This document shows, one piece after another, positions 49,401 through 62,806 of a stretch of DNA of 64,000 bases. Every line of letters starts with the position of its first letter. Position 1 is the first letter of the stretch. The stretch comes from Ecdyonurus torrentis (taxonomy: Eukaryota; Arthropoda; Insecta; Ephemeroptera; Heptageniidae). The DNA lies in contig OX439135.1 in assembly GCA_949318235.1 (NCBI GenBank), positions 23,638,957-23,702,956 of the forward strand, read 5' to 3'. The notes under the pieces were generated by a model. That model had not been told where the DNA came from and did not search any database. It worked only from the letters and a program-made list of their open reading frames with translations. A program made the position numbers and the translations under genes.

Positions 49401-52400
49401 ATTGGCTTATACTACTCTCTAAAAGACATGGAATGCAGGTAAAAACCACAATATAGGGTGGTTTCATTAATGTTAAAGTCGACGTCGTAAGTGAGTACTA
49501 AATAACATTGGCCGGTATAGGAAAATGGCAAGCGATTTTTTTGAGAGCATTTATGCTGTTAACAGGTTGAATTAGTACCTCAAGTATGCAAGAAAAATAA
49601 TAATGACCAAAAAATAGCTAATTTACCAAAGAAAATGACTAAAAAACCACGTTTGTCCTATGCTGAGGAATGTTATTACTCAAGAAGAGCATCGAAAAGC
49701 ACAATCAGAATGACGTTATGAGTACACACCCTATAGCAATGCTCTATCCTTATTATATAGGGTCTATGCATTCATGTTAAAGTCGACGACATGTTGGATA
49801 AGGTGGCATAAGAAAAAAAAATTATTTTGCCAGTTTAAAAACACTATGCAATATTTTTTAGAGCATTGATGCTGTTAATATGTTGAATTAGTATCTCAAG
49901 TATATGTGAGAAAAATAACAAATAACAAAAAAAATAACCGATTTCCCAAAGAAAATTGGCTTAAATGAAGTTTGTCCTATGCTGAGCAATGTTATGCACT
50001 ACTCCAGTATGGCCTCCAAGCGCAATAAATATGACATCATCCACATACACCCTATAGATCAGTGCATAAAACACAGTGAAAGCTTCCATATTTGCTATGT
50101 GATAATTACCTTATGACATTTGATGCTTCTTCCCTCACAAGCCAAGGTAACATCAACAAACTTCTCTCTATTTAACAAACTTGGGAACATGGTTTGCAAG
50201 TTGTCGTGGAAACTGTTCCATCTGAGGCACACTTGTTGTGGTTCGTTGTCTTCTGGTGGGGGTTGAGGCGGTGGAGGCGGACGTAGTCTCATTCTATTTG
50301 GTAAAGGTTGTAGCTGTTGTTGTTGTTGTTGTTGCTGCATGGGACTTGGCTTGGGTAAGAGACGTGGCTGTTGAGGTGCCGCTTGCATCGGAGGTGGAGG
50401 CTGAGAGGGTGGTGGACCGTCCATGTAGGAGTGATGCATCATCATGGGAGTGGGAGGAGTTCCAGGTTCTGGCTTTATGTAACCTGTATCAACATAGTAC
50501 ACAGCAGATTAGCTTCTATAAGGACTCATACATCCTAATACACAGATTAGTAAAAACTGGGGAATAGGAGATAATCAATAGGATGCTGTGGCAATGAAAA
50601 TAATTTCTAGACCAGACCAAAAAAAAAAAAAAATATATATATATCAATGCATAGAGCATAACGATCTTGTTGCGAACAAAATGTCTATCTCATATTTCAT
50701 CACGAGAAGCAAAAGGTCTATCTCAAATGCCATCTCCATAACTTTCGGGAACGTATTTTATTACACGAAACAAAATGTCTATCTCGAACGCTATCTCCAT
50801 AACGTTCGGGAACGAGATAGACCTTTTGCTTCGTGTGATAAAATACGAGATAGACATTTCTTTCGCAACAACTTCGCTTAGGTAAGAGTATGTACTAGCA
50901 GATAATACCTTTCAAAATTTGGTTTTGGTAATTATGTAATTTAGAACATTTTAATCAAAGGATTTTACGCATTTTACCGAATCAATAGTGTTGTTAGTAA
51001 ACCCTAGCTGTTTTCTTGCACCAAAAAATGCACATTACATTTGAATAACCTAAGTGGATCATCAGAAAACGGACAGGGTTTGTGAACAACATTTATGTTA
51101 TAAATAATTTTTTACTTCAATACACGTCTCCAGCTGACCAGTACTTTTCAGCGGGAATCCTTTTTAAATTACATAGTCATCTACTTACATTACTGTACAT
51201 ATACAACTAACCTCCTGACCACCCCAACATGATATACGTGAGAATACTGAAAATCAACTGCACTGCAATTCTATGTTAAAAATAATTTGAACAACAAATT
51301 CTATGTAACCCTCATTACTGTTAGCAACTAACTACAGTCAACCGGGGTGACCTTGAACATCCATTTATCTCTACTTTGGGCATTCATTTCAAAATTTTGA
51401 ATTATGTCATTAAGATTAAAAACAAATTTGAATAGTAAGATTCTTCAAATTTGTAAAATGAGGCCCCGATACAGAGATAATTGAGTGTTCAAAGTCACCC
51501 CAGTTGACTGTACATAGGTACACATGAGACACTACGTACCAACAGAAGTAGAGGTGGAAGGCCTGGGTCCCATAGAATCAGGTTTACGAGACGTCGAGGG
51601 TCTCGGCTGCTGCTGTGGATGAGAAGGCATTTCCGGCTTTCTCGATGGCCCAGGGGAGGGAATGTTGTTCTGTGCTGGCCATGCAGTCTCTCCACTACCC
51701 ACTGCATCTTTAGGAGCTGAAACATTAGTAACATTTTGTCGTTAGATACGTTGTAATGTGGAATGTTTGAGGCTTGTCGTTGAGGTACGCTATGGACAAT
51801 CTCAAGTGCAGTTTATTTATTGCACAGAGTGTAAAAATTAGGAAAACAAATGTTTTCTAGTACCTAGAAAATACATTGATCGTACGTCAAAGCAAGAGTG
51901 TATTTTCACTTTATATTTGAAGTCATAGAGGCTACTCAAATATGATGTGTACCATGGATATATGGGTAATACCTAAATATTATGTATGCTCTCTACCCAT
52001 TTTACTAGTTGACAGTACCCATGTACTGGAAAAGAGTGTAATTAGTGCACTTTGTGACGTCAGATAAGTTTTATTTCAACCGTCAAATGGAAAATCAAAG
52101 AAAATAAATACAATATCAACGCGTTCATGCCTAATTTGGCCAAAATAAGGTATGTAAATTATTCACCTAGCATTCTTAAGGATGTAAAAAAAAAGTGCAT
52201 AATCTCTAGTACATTGAAACGTGGGTGACCAAACAACGTCTGAAGTAATCTTTACATTTAAAAATATCTCTGGAAGCTCCATCTAAAATTCTCATTGAAA
52301 AGGACACATTTACCCATATAAATTCTGATTGACAAAAAATAGAAAGGTGTTTACCAAATCTTCGGATAAATTAATACATACTGTACATTGCAAATACTTC

Positions 52401-54645
52401 GCACAAACTATCCAGTTTCACACTTCACTTAAACTCAATTAACTTACTGGCTATCCAATTGTAAAGAAAAAAAACTGGTGGTATCATACAGCTAAGATAT
52501 TAACCAACTTCCTTATTAAGTCTTTTTATTACAGATATTAAAATAAAAATTAATAACGTGACTTTATGCAACAGCTGATTAATATACATGCCACTCCCCC
52601 AAGATACACAATGTTGTTATAGACAATTTACTATACTGAGGTTTTTTAATATTTGACCATATTTCATACAAAATAAAGTACAAAGTTGCATTCTTTAGAT
52701 CAAAGAAACTATTTCCTTATTAAAAACATAAACCATACATAAAATCCGCAATAAATATATAAATAAACACGAAAATAAGTTTTCTTTCTAGAACTGAATA
52801 AATTATCATTTTTAATTTATTCTGATCTTTCAAATATATGTTTTTACGACACATATCTTAAATATTAGACAGTAAATATATTCTTTATAACATAATATAC
52901 ATTATGAAGCTGAAATAAATTCAAAAACACTTAAATTAAAGTAAAAAACAACACTTTTAAAAGCCAGTGACGCTCATTAAAAATTCAGTCAAAGTTTCGA
53001 TTTTTACAAAGAAAAAACCAATACATACGTATATTATTTTGGTGCGGTAAAGGTGGTACAAATTCTAATGTAGTATTTCTTTCAGGATGTCTAATATGAG
53101 TCGCTAAATGACTTCTAATATTAGAAGTATTATGAAAAATAAGAGTTCTTTTACATATATTACAAAGCACTTCTGTATCCGATAATAAAGTACAATATTC
53201 CCATACTTTTGAATGTTTCCGACTCATAATTATATAAAAAAACAAATATATAATACTTTAAATATAGTATATTTACTTTTAAAATACTTTTAATAAGTAT
53301 TTTATATCAAAAACTCAACTTTTTTTTAGACACAATAAAATAATTTTAGAGCTATAGTCATTTTTCAGACACAAAATGGCGGCCCCATCCAACTTGTGTG
53401 TGTCTACAATACCAGTAAATTTATGCCATAAAATTACCTTTTATAATTTCTGTATCACATTGATGGAATCTTAGAGTACTAGTTCCTTGTGATGAACCTT
53501 TATATGTATAAACTTTAAAACAAATATTACATGCTACCACATTATCACATCGTTCACCAGTGTTTTTTAATCGTATAGGACCAAATCTCGTCCATACATC
53601 ACTTTTAGCATGTTTCCATGGTCCTTTAGTATTTTCATGTTGTGGAATTATTTCCGCAAAACCGTCTAATAGTAAACGACGTATTAAGTTCTTATTAGCA
53701 ATATCCATTACGTACATAGAACGTTTTACGCAACAGACTTGAACACGACGGAGAAAAAAAAATTATTATTATAAACACAAGCGCTAAAATGTGTTTTTTT
53801 TTTCACTCCCCTCTCACGCTGTACGTTTTCTAACCGGCTTATATTATATGAGGGGAGTTGAGTGTGAGAGAGAGAGAGATAGAGCGAGAGAGTGAGCTAG
53901 AGGAAAAAAACCGGATATATAATCCGGTTCAGAAAATCAATACTCTCTCTACTGCCCACTTACAAAATTTTATGTGTTGTCATAGCAACGGAAGGATTAA
54001 ATTTCTAAGTAGAAATAACAACTTTTTATATTAATATTTATTAATTAAAATAAAATTAATTAATTTTAATTTAAAATATTTAATTGTAACAACACATACA
54101 CCTAAAATGTTGTATATTTTATATAAACAAGAAGACTGAGATACGCAGTGAAACGCCTATTATTGTTTATATTATATACGTCAACAATGACAAAAAAAAA
54201 AAAAAAAAAAATAACAATAATAAGAGAAAGAAGAAAAAAATATAACAATAATAAAAGAAGAAAAAAAAACATAATAATAATATTAGGGAAAAAAATTGAT
54301 ATTTTGAAAGACTAATAAAATTTTATAACACTCCCACCCCCCACCCTTAATATTTTAGTCTAGTTGAATAAATTGCATTTTTGAAAATTAATGTAACTTA
54401 TCGGTTTAGCGCGCGTGGAAAGCTAAGGGTCCCCTAATTTAACATTACGCTTATGGAGAAAACCTTTTTTCTTTTTTTTTTTTTTTTTTACTTTTTTTTT
54501 TTATTGAGAAAATTACTTTACCAATTCTGGAGCAATTAAAATGAGAAATACCAGGCGTACTTTTACGTGTTTTAAACTAGACATTTTTTTAAACCAATAA
54601 AATTAATTAAAAAGAGAGAAAAAACAAAATTTAACCCCTGCATAC

Positions 54646-54681
<36 letters not shown>

Positions 54682-57126
54682 GATGACATACTTTGCTTAT
54701 ACGTAATATTTTTATTCCTGCTATAGATAAATATTTTAATTAAAATGTAATGAAAATAACAACTCACATCATCATACCTAGTAAATAAAAAACATAAAAT
54801 TCATATGTACCTAAATCTTCATCTTCATCTGAACTCAAATCCACCTCTGAAAATGGACTCATAGCAATGGTAATCGATCTACTTGGCGAATCCAAAGGAT
54901 ACTCGTAAACATAACCACCTTCCTCATCGCTTGAATCTGAATCATCTAAAGTAATTTCTGGTACAGAGGGACTTTTCGTGTCATTACGTGGGAGTGGAGA
55001 TTTGGGATGAAGTCTTTTTTGACACCTATAGATTGGTCCCATCGGTGTCTTACATCGATTTTCGATTGTCTCTTTTTTCTTGTAATCCACACGTGACACC
55101 ACATGAGTTTTAGTATTCAACGACTTATTTATCACACGTGGATTAGGTATAATAGGTGGACCATTTAATGGCCTATTAATATAATTGACAATAGGTAAAG
55201 GTGCACGCGATTTTACAGATTTATTTTTAGTTCTTCTTTTACGTGCAGAGGATTTAGGTCTTGGAGTCCTTCCAAATATTGCCCGAGCATCAAATTCGCA
55301 TCGTTTTCTATTATTTTGTACTGTTTTAGGTTGTGTTAATTCAGTCTCTTTTCTTAGGCCAGGTGTTTTTGAACGTGTCATAATAGGGTTTCCTATTACG
55401 GTTACTTTTCTTAGGCCAGGAGTTTTTGAACGTGTCATAATAGTTGAGGATGGTGGTCGAACTATACATTCACCACTTTCGGTTTGATAATTTTTGTACC
55501 AGTTTCGTAACGTTGATTGCGATATTGTCAGTTCCAAAGCTACGTCTTTTAATTTCTCGCCGTTAATTACTCGATTTAATGCTGTATCACGGAAGTGATC
55601 ACTATAAGTAATTGGAGTTAGGCTCCTTTTCATTTTAGCCGGCATTGTTAACAATTTTAAATCACTGTAATGTCACACACGATAAACGTCGGTTCTGCGT
55701 CGGTTTTACAGAAACAAAAAGAAAACATAGGTCATAAAGGCACGGTGGCTGACAAGAAACTGAGGACGAGGATAAAAGAAGGAAACAAGAGATCTGCAAG
55801 CGGCAAGCCAACATACAAGAGCAAGCAAGAGCCAGTGGCAAGAGCCTACCGGAGTCTGCTGCCCGCCTTGCTAGCTAGCGCCCTGCACAGTGCAAGGAAG
55901 GCAGAAATGTATCACGGTATAATACAATGTTGCCACGACATAATCAGTGCTACGACCCTGCGAGCATCCCTTATTACATATCTCACATTGCCTCTTTCAT
56001 ACTCCTTACCGCGGAGATGGCGTATGCCTATATCACCATAGTATAGGGTGTATGCATTCATGTTCAAGTCGACGCCATGTTGGATAACTCAATAACATGT
56101 TTGGCATAGGAAAATAACTCATTTTGCCAGTTTAAAAACACTACGCAATAATTTTAAGAGCATTGATGCTGTAAATATTATGAATTAGTATCTCAAGTAT
56201 GTGAGAAAAATAACAATAACAAAAAAATAACATATTTTCCAAAGAACATTGCCTTATACAAAGCTTGTCCTATGCTGAGCAATGTTATTCACTACTCCAG
56301 TATGGCCTCCAAGCGCATTAAATATGACGTCATCCACATACACCCTATAAATAATATAATTATAATATGCTATGACGTAAGCGGTATCTCGTATGCTTAT
56401 CTATAAGCATTGCGAAACCATTGACTAATAAAGGAACAACTGTTTTGAAACCGACTTTAGGTAATTTCGAACACATCCACGGCACCGATTCAGGAAAATT
56501 TAACGTGTTTGAGGTCAATAAAAAAAAATTACAACAAATTTTTGTTACCAGTGAAAATATTAAAAAAAAAAAAAAAAAAAAAAAGAAGTCAGGACCGAAA
56601 AATTTAAATGACATTATATAGGGTTGATGCGGATGACGTCATATTTATTGCGCTTGGAGGCTATACTGGAGTAGTGAATGAGATTGCTCAGCATAGGACA
56701 AACTTCATTTCAGCCAATTTTCTTTGGGAAATTGGTTCATTTTTTTGTTGTTGTTATTTTTCTCACATACTTACACCATACAAGCATCAATGCTCTCAAA
56801 ATTATTGCATCGTGGTTTTAAACTGGCCAAGTGTTTTATTTTCCTATGCCACCCATGTTATTGAGTTATCCAACATGGCGTCGACTTTAACATGAATGCA
56901 TAGACCCTATAAGGAACAACAATAATAACACGTGATAAGAAATAAAAGCAGAAAAAGAGGGGGGTGGGGGGGAATCATAATATTCAATCTGTTTTGAAAA
57001 GATGTTTTGACATTTTACATCACAATTTCTATTTCTGCATAAAAAAAAAAAACTTCCTATTTAATAAAGAAAATTATTACTGTATATTATTATTGTCTAC
57101 TTATTTTATTTATGCACTTTGATATG

Positions 57127-57160
<34 letters not shown>

Positions 57161-60100
57161 TTATTTTTGTTTTACAATAACAACGATATTTTTTTTTCTT
57201 CCCCAAAATGATAAAATGAAATTACCCACACAATTATAGTATCCATTTTTATGAATCAAATCAAAGAAATTAAGGAAACCCAAAGGTAAACTGTAATTTG
57301 TTCTCACATCGTTTTAAGATTAGAAAGAAATTGTAACAGATATAACAATAGCAAAAGAAAAAAAAAATGCAGAAATTTATGAAATTATTACTTAAAACCA
57401 TAAAAAATAACCAAAATTTCATTTAAAACATAACAATCACTAAGCATTGTAATTATAAATAAAACTGTCACTTCAAAATAAAAAAAAAATAATAATAATA
57501 ATACAAAAATTAAAAAGCATTCATTATGTATCAAGTAATATGAACGCTAGTATATGATAAACATGACAACAGCGCTTTCATACTTACGAAGATGTGTATG
57601 TTCTCCCGTCAAACTAACCAATGTATCTCCAATAGTCAAAGCACGACCTCTACACAGTTGTCTCTTTTGACATCTCCAATATATTTTATTACTATCAGTA
57701 CCACCATATCGGTCTTTCTGATAAACAAAACCACGCATATCAACTAATCTACAAATACCACGTGAATTTTGTACAAAATTGGTACAATTCGGCATTAAAT
57801 AATTATAAAATTTCGGAGCCGACATTTTGTATAACTACAGGTTCGACCGTATATTGCAGACAACAAAAAAACTAAATATTGCCGAGAAGGCCGAGCTTTG
57901 TCGATTCGGTCGGCCGGCTATATAGCATGGGTTTTATGTGACGTAATATAATTTCATTGGTCCGTTCATTTCGCCGCAAATTTATTGACCCGTTTCTAAG
58001 AGGGAAAAAATCAGGCACGTTTTAGGGAAAAATATATAATATGGTGATATTTTTTTATGCGTATATTTTTTAAGTCCTTAAAGAAAAATTTAATTACTAT
58101 ACCATTAATTAAGTTGACCTTTTTGAGGTAATATCAATAAGTAAGGATTTTATTAATAATAACAACAGCTGAAATTTTTTGTTTACTTTTTTTTTTCTGC
58201 CGGTTGCTTTTGTGTTCGATGTAATTTGGTAAATAAAAACATTTGTGATTTTACTTTTAGTAATTTTAAAAGTACCAGTTTAATTTGAAATTCATTGTTT
58301 ATATTTTTATACTATTTTAAAACATTACCGGTAAATATAAGGTCTAATAATTGCTTGCAAATTTTTATTTGAAATTGATTTGAAAAATCGCTCTATAGAA
58401 ATTACGTAAAAACTTACAATAATAGTTCGTATATCTTCTTCTTCTCCCTCTTCTTACAATACGTTCCTGATATTGCAAACTTTTAGAAATTTCATCATAA
58501 ACCATCATAGATTTTGTTGTATTATTTTCATCATAATTGCCAACGACAATCATAGGTACAGCAGTTTCTTTTAACCTAGGCCTAATCACATCCCATTGTA
58601 AACCTTTTTTATCGTTAGCAATATGCGAATCTTGATAATCAAACACATTAAAATGTTTCGAACATACTCTATGTTCGATATTATATACATAATTGTCACT
58701 TCTAAGGTTTGAGACGGCAGAGAGCCATTGTAAAAATCGAGTATGTCTTTTAGTTTTATCGGGGAAACGATGATAAAATATTCTCACACCATCCGTATCG
58801 ACGTTCGATTTATTTCTGCACATCCACACACAACACCCCGGCATTGTTTATGTTATGATTTCACAGCAAAACACTTTGCAAAAAACTACTTTGCTGATTA
58901 CACTACACGCCTACATTCAGAATACATACAAACTTTTATTTTTAGATGATAATTATATTCGTATATTTTCGTTTAACTTCGATACCTTTCGGGTTTTCAT
59001 ATTATTTTTCATTAGGGGGGAAAAATAAAGGGGGGGAGTAAATATACCGGTACCGGTATAAAATGCAAAAAATTAACAATTTCCTTTTACTAAAGAAGTT
59101 CTATTTTAAAATTAATGAATTTCAATATTGAAATAAGCTTCAAATAACGAGTAACCATTTCAATTAAAAAAAAATAAAAATAATACAAATTTTTCAAACA
59201 TTAAAAAAAAAAAAAAAAAGTGCAATCAAAATCAATGCATTATGTATAAAATCAGCTGTTACTGACAATAAAAAATCAACGTGTATATTTAAAATAAACA
59301 AACATACCTGCTCGAGTTGGATAACTATATTTTGCAAAAACGGAAGTAGGCAATTGTAAATGAGAAATCGCATCAATATGAAACTTAAATAAATGTTTCC
59401 ATAAATTAGTAGTACCACATCTCGCCTGTGTTCTTCCACGACTTAAAGTCCGATCACATAATTGACACTTAACAATAACTGACGTATCATTATTGACAAA
59501 ATCAAAAAAATCCCATACACCACTTTTTTTAGGCATATCAAACCGATTTTTTTATATAATAAAAGTTTTTTTTTTTTTTATGCACCGATATCCAAGCGTA
59601 TATTAAACACGCTAGCAATATACTAAATGAAAAATCGTATAAATTTTAGACGATTCCATTTTAAGATATATATTTGAGGGGTGTACGGTAGTTACCATGT
59701 GGAACGATTCGATAAGATATCGTAAAAATTTTCTCATGCTGAAAAAAATAAAATAAAAGTGCCTCTTTTTTTCTAGCCTCTGTGTAAAGGTATCGTTTTA
59801 TTACGGTTTGACGATTTTTTGGTCGATATTACGTGTGCTAATGAAAATATCGCAACCCTGTATACAGCATATAATAATTGGTTTTGTTTGTATTTTATGT
59901 TACGTCAGAGAATAACGTGTTGCAAAATCGAATCATACTTAATATTATGTTGCCATTTTGGGTCTCAATTGATTTTTTTGAAAAGAAAAAAAAATCTATG
60001 CAAAAATACTAAGTTTTACAAAAATTATACTTCCGATTTTTTTTTCTACTTATTTTAACTGTTTTTTTTTTTTTTTTTTTTTTTTTTACCGAGACAATAA

Positions 60101-60393
60101 TAAAAATATATGATAATATATATGAATGATTTTCTACGAAATAATTTTAGGGTTGATCGCAGCAATTTCTAACAAAATCATTTATTTGTTTTAACTTTTG
60201 CATGCGCAATAAAATTCACATTGAAGACAATTTGCTTTGAATAACAATTTGTTGCGTTAAGTAGCGACAAATGAATATTTAAATGAATTTAAGTATATTT
60301 TAAATCATATTTGTTGATTTCATTAATTCAATATATTTTATGGCGTTTTAATGTTCACAATTATCACCAAAAGTCAATTATAACCTAATATAA

Positions 60394-60441
<48 letters not shown>

Positions 60442-62383
60442 ATTACCATTATAATACAAAGAAGGGACAATACCACGACGCCTCTTGAAGCCTTGTATCC
60501 AACCATTACTATAATTAAAATCACGAATTCCTAATTGATCACCAATAATCTTAGCTTGATTTCTAATATCTTCTTCAGTTGGTGAATTGAATGGTGTTTC
60601 TACACGTTGTATCCATGCATGTAATGCATTCTCTAAATGTTCGTGTTTACCACATCTTTGACGCATTCTAAATAAAACATAATATTACCCTGAGTTGTTG
60701 TGACGTCACAGGGCGAACCTATGTCACGTCATAACAACAAAACAAGTGGTCAAAAAAAAAAAAAAAAAAAAATGCAAAGCATAATATTATATAAAATTTG
60801 CATTCTTTCGAACTCAGCTGACTTTTTTTTTTCTTTTTTTTTTTTTAATTCACGTCCTGCACGAGTTTTTTTTTTTTTTTTTTTCAATGTTACAAATTTC
60901 AGTGATAATTTTCATTTTTACATAACAATTCGATCAACCAACTTTTGCAACAATCAACAAAATTCTTATGCAACTCGTGAATTTACAATCACATTTACGA
61001 AATAATTATTAATATCACGTAATATATTCAAATTATTTTATAAGTAAAAGTAATAAATACAAATTATTTTATAAGTAAAAGTAATAAATACTACAAATTT
61101 GCTGATATTTAGAGTAATAAAATGTCATTTTAAATTGCACTATAATAAATATAGAACTCCCCCCCCCCCCCCCCCATCTTAAAAAAAAAAAATAAAAAAA
61201 AAAAACAGCTGATATATATGCACCGAAGAAATACCTACAATCTCAAACAATGCGGATCAAACTGAGCACACTGCATCCACTTTTCTTTCTCTGCAATTAT
61301 GTTACACACAGCTCTACGACTTATAGATTTACCCCACCTATTACTAAAATAAAAAGCAATATTTTGCTGTGAAGTATGTGGATTTTCACTACTATAAATA
61401 CAAATATCACATTTTTCACGTGGTGATATAGGTGTTCTACGTAATGCCATAGTATAATAGCTTCAATAAAAACACACTTCGTACACCAACTGTAAACCAA
61501 GTAAAACTAAACCAAAAAATCAATAAGAGATAGAGAGAGTGGTAGTAGAGATGGCTTTCGTGTTTGTGGCACTATATCCAAGGTAGTCATTTTTAGAACT
61601 TTTTCCTTTTACTTAGATGGCAGCACTACCTTATAATATAGGCATTATATGCAGGGGGGGGGGGGGGGGGGGGGGTTACGGTAAACTATCATTATGGCGG
61701 TATGCAATTGTGTAACTGTACAATTTGGTTTCAAAAAAGGTAAAGAGCTCTCAGGGTTGATGAAGTACACTCATCGACTAAAAATGTAGAAAGTATGTTT
61801 TAAATTATACGATTCAAATAAAAAGTAACACGTGTGTGATTGAAACATCTGGCTGGGATTTGTCTGGCACGTGGTGAGTGCTAAAGTTTGACGTGGGGCA
61901 TGCATATGTGATTTATTTTCTTCAACTTGCACCAAGCAAAAAATAATAACAAAAAAGTCATGTACTCATAATGAATAAATTAACAAAGTATTCTTCACAG
62001 CAATTTTTTTTTAATATAAATTATATTTTTAGCATTTTTTTTTTAAATTATTGCGTTTTTTTTTTTAAACTATCAGATTTTTTATATTACAAAAAGAAAA
62101 AATGTATAAATTATCTAATAACTATTATTTCAAACTTCTTTCTGTAAAACTCCAACGAATTTCAACGTGATTTTACTTGTACGTAAAATAGCTAATGATG
62201 TAAACCGTTAATAATAAATAGCTACTAATATATTGTGAACATTAAATTTATTTTTAGCTTATTATCCAATAAATTTCTAATATCCTGTAACGTATCAAAT
62301 AAAATTGACATTAAGAAGTTATTACCAATATAACTGGTAAAAAAACAACTATATTATTATAAAAAAAAAAAAAAAAAGCATAC

Positions 62384-62418
<35 letters not shown>

Positions 62419-62766
62419 TTTCAAAGTTCCTAAGAAGTTATTTAACAGATCTCCTTCAGCAGGTACCATAGGACTACACTTCAACACAGAGTTGAGAATA
62501 GGGTACACTGTAGGTACCCTTGTAGCTACTGCAGGTAATGAAGCAATAGGATCCAGTTCAACACGAGTTACATTATGACAGGCATTTCTCCAAGATTCAG
62601 GATGACAATTGTGACACCGATCACAACATGTACTGAACTCTGGCTTACACTTGTGTTTCCCATCTCGCGGTGTTTCCACTAGTCTTTCACATTCAGAGTC
62701 TGTTTTAATGTAGCCTGGACATCCCACACTACCACCTGCATTATATTTAGTTATTGGTGTGATTGA

Positions 62767-62806
<40 letters not shown>

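Noticed and set aside
50238..50567. Plus-strand frame opposite the BTB exon
   Set aside because: Antisense shadow of the poly-Pro/poly-Gln coding exon.
51495..51734. Longest minus-strand frame over the linker exon (start MLLMFQLL)
   Set aside because: The frame that fits both splice sites in phase 1 is another one (PKDAVGSGETAWPA...); the longer open frame reads through the acceptor.
55670..56041. 123-residue plus-strand frame just upstream of cassette V6
   Set aside because: It runs into a TATAGGGTG MITE, has no domain, and lies in what is more likely the V6 promoter and 5' UTR.
61694..61740. Plus-strand ATG reading MAVCNCVTVQFGFKK up to an AAG/GTAAAG site in phase 1, looking like a divergent first exon
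   Set aside because: Only 15 codons, no recognisable domain, and no downstream plus-strand exon was found; kept only as a possible upstream divergent transcript.
62311..62417. Extension of cassette V1 exon 2 through the Lys run
   Set aside because: The Lys run is translation of a poly-A stretch after an AAAG/GTAAAA donor, so it is intron.
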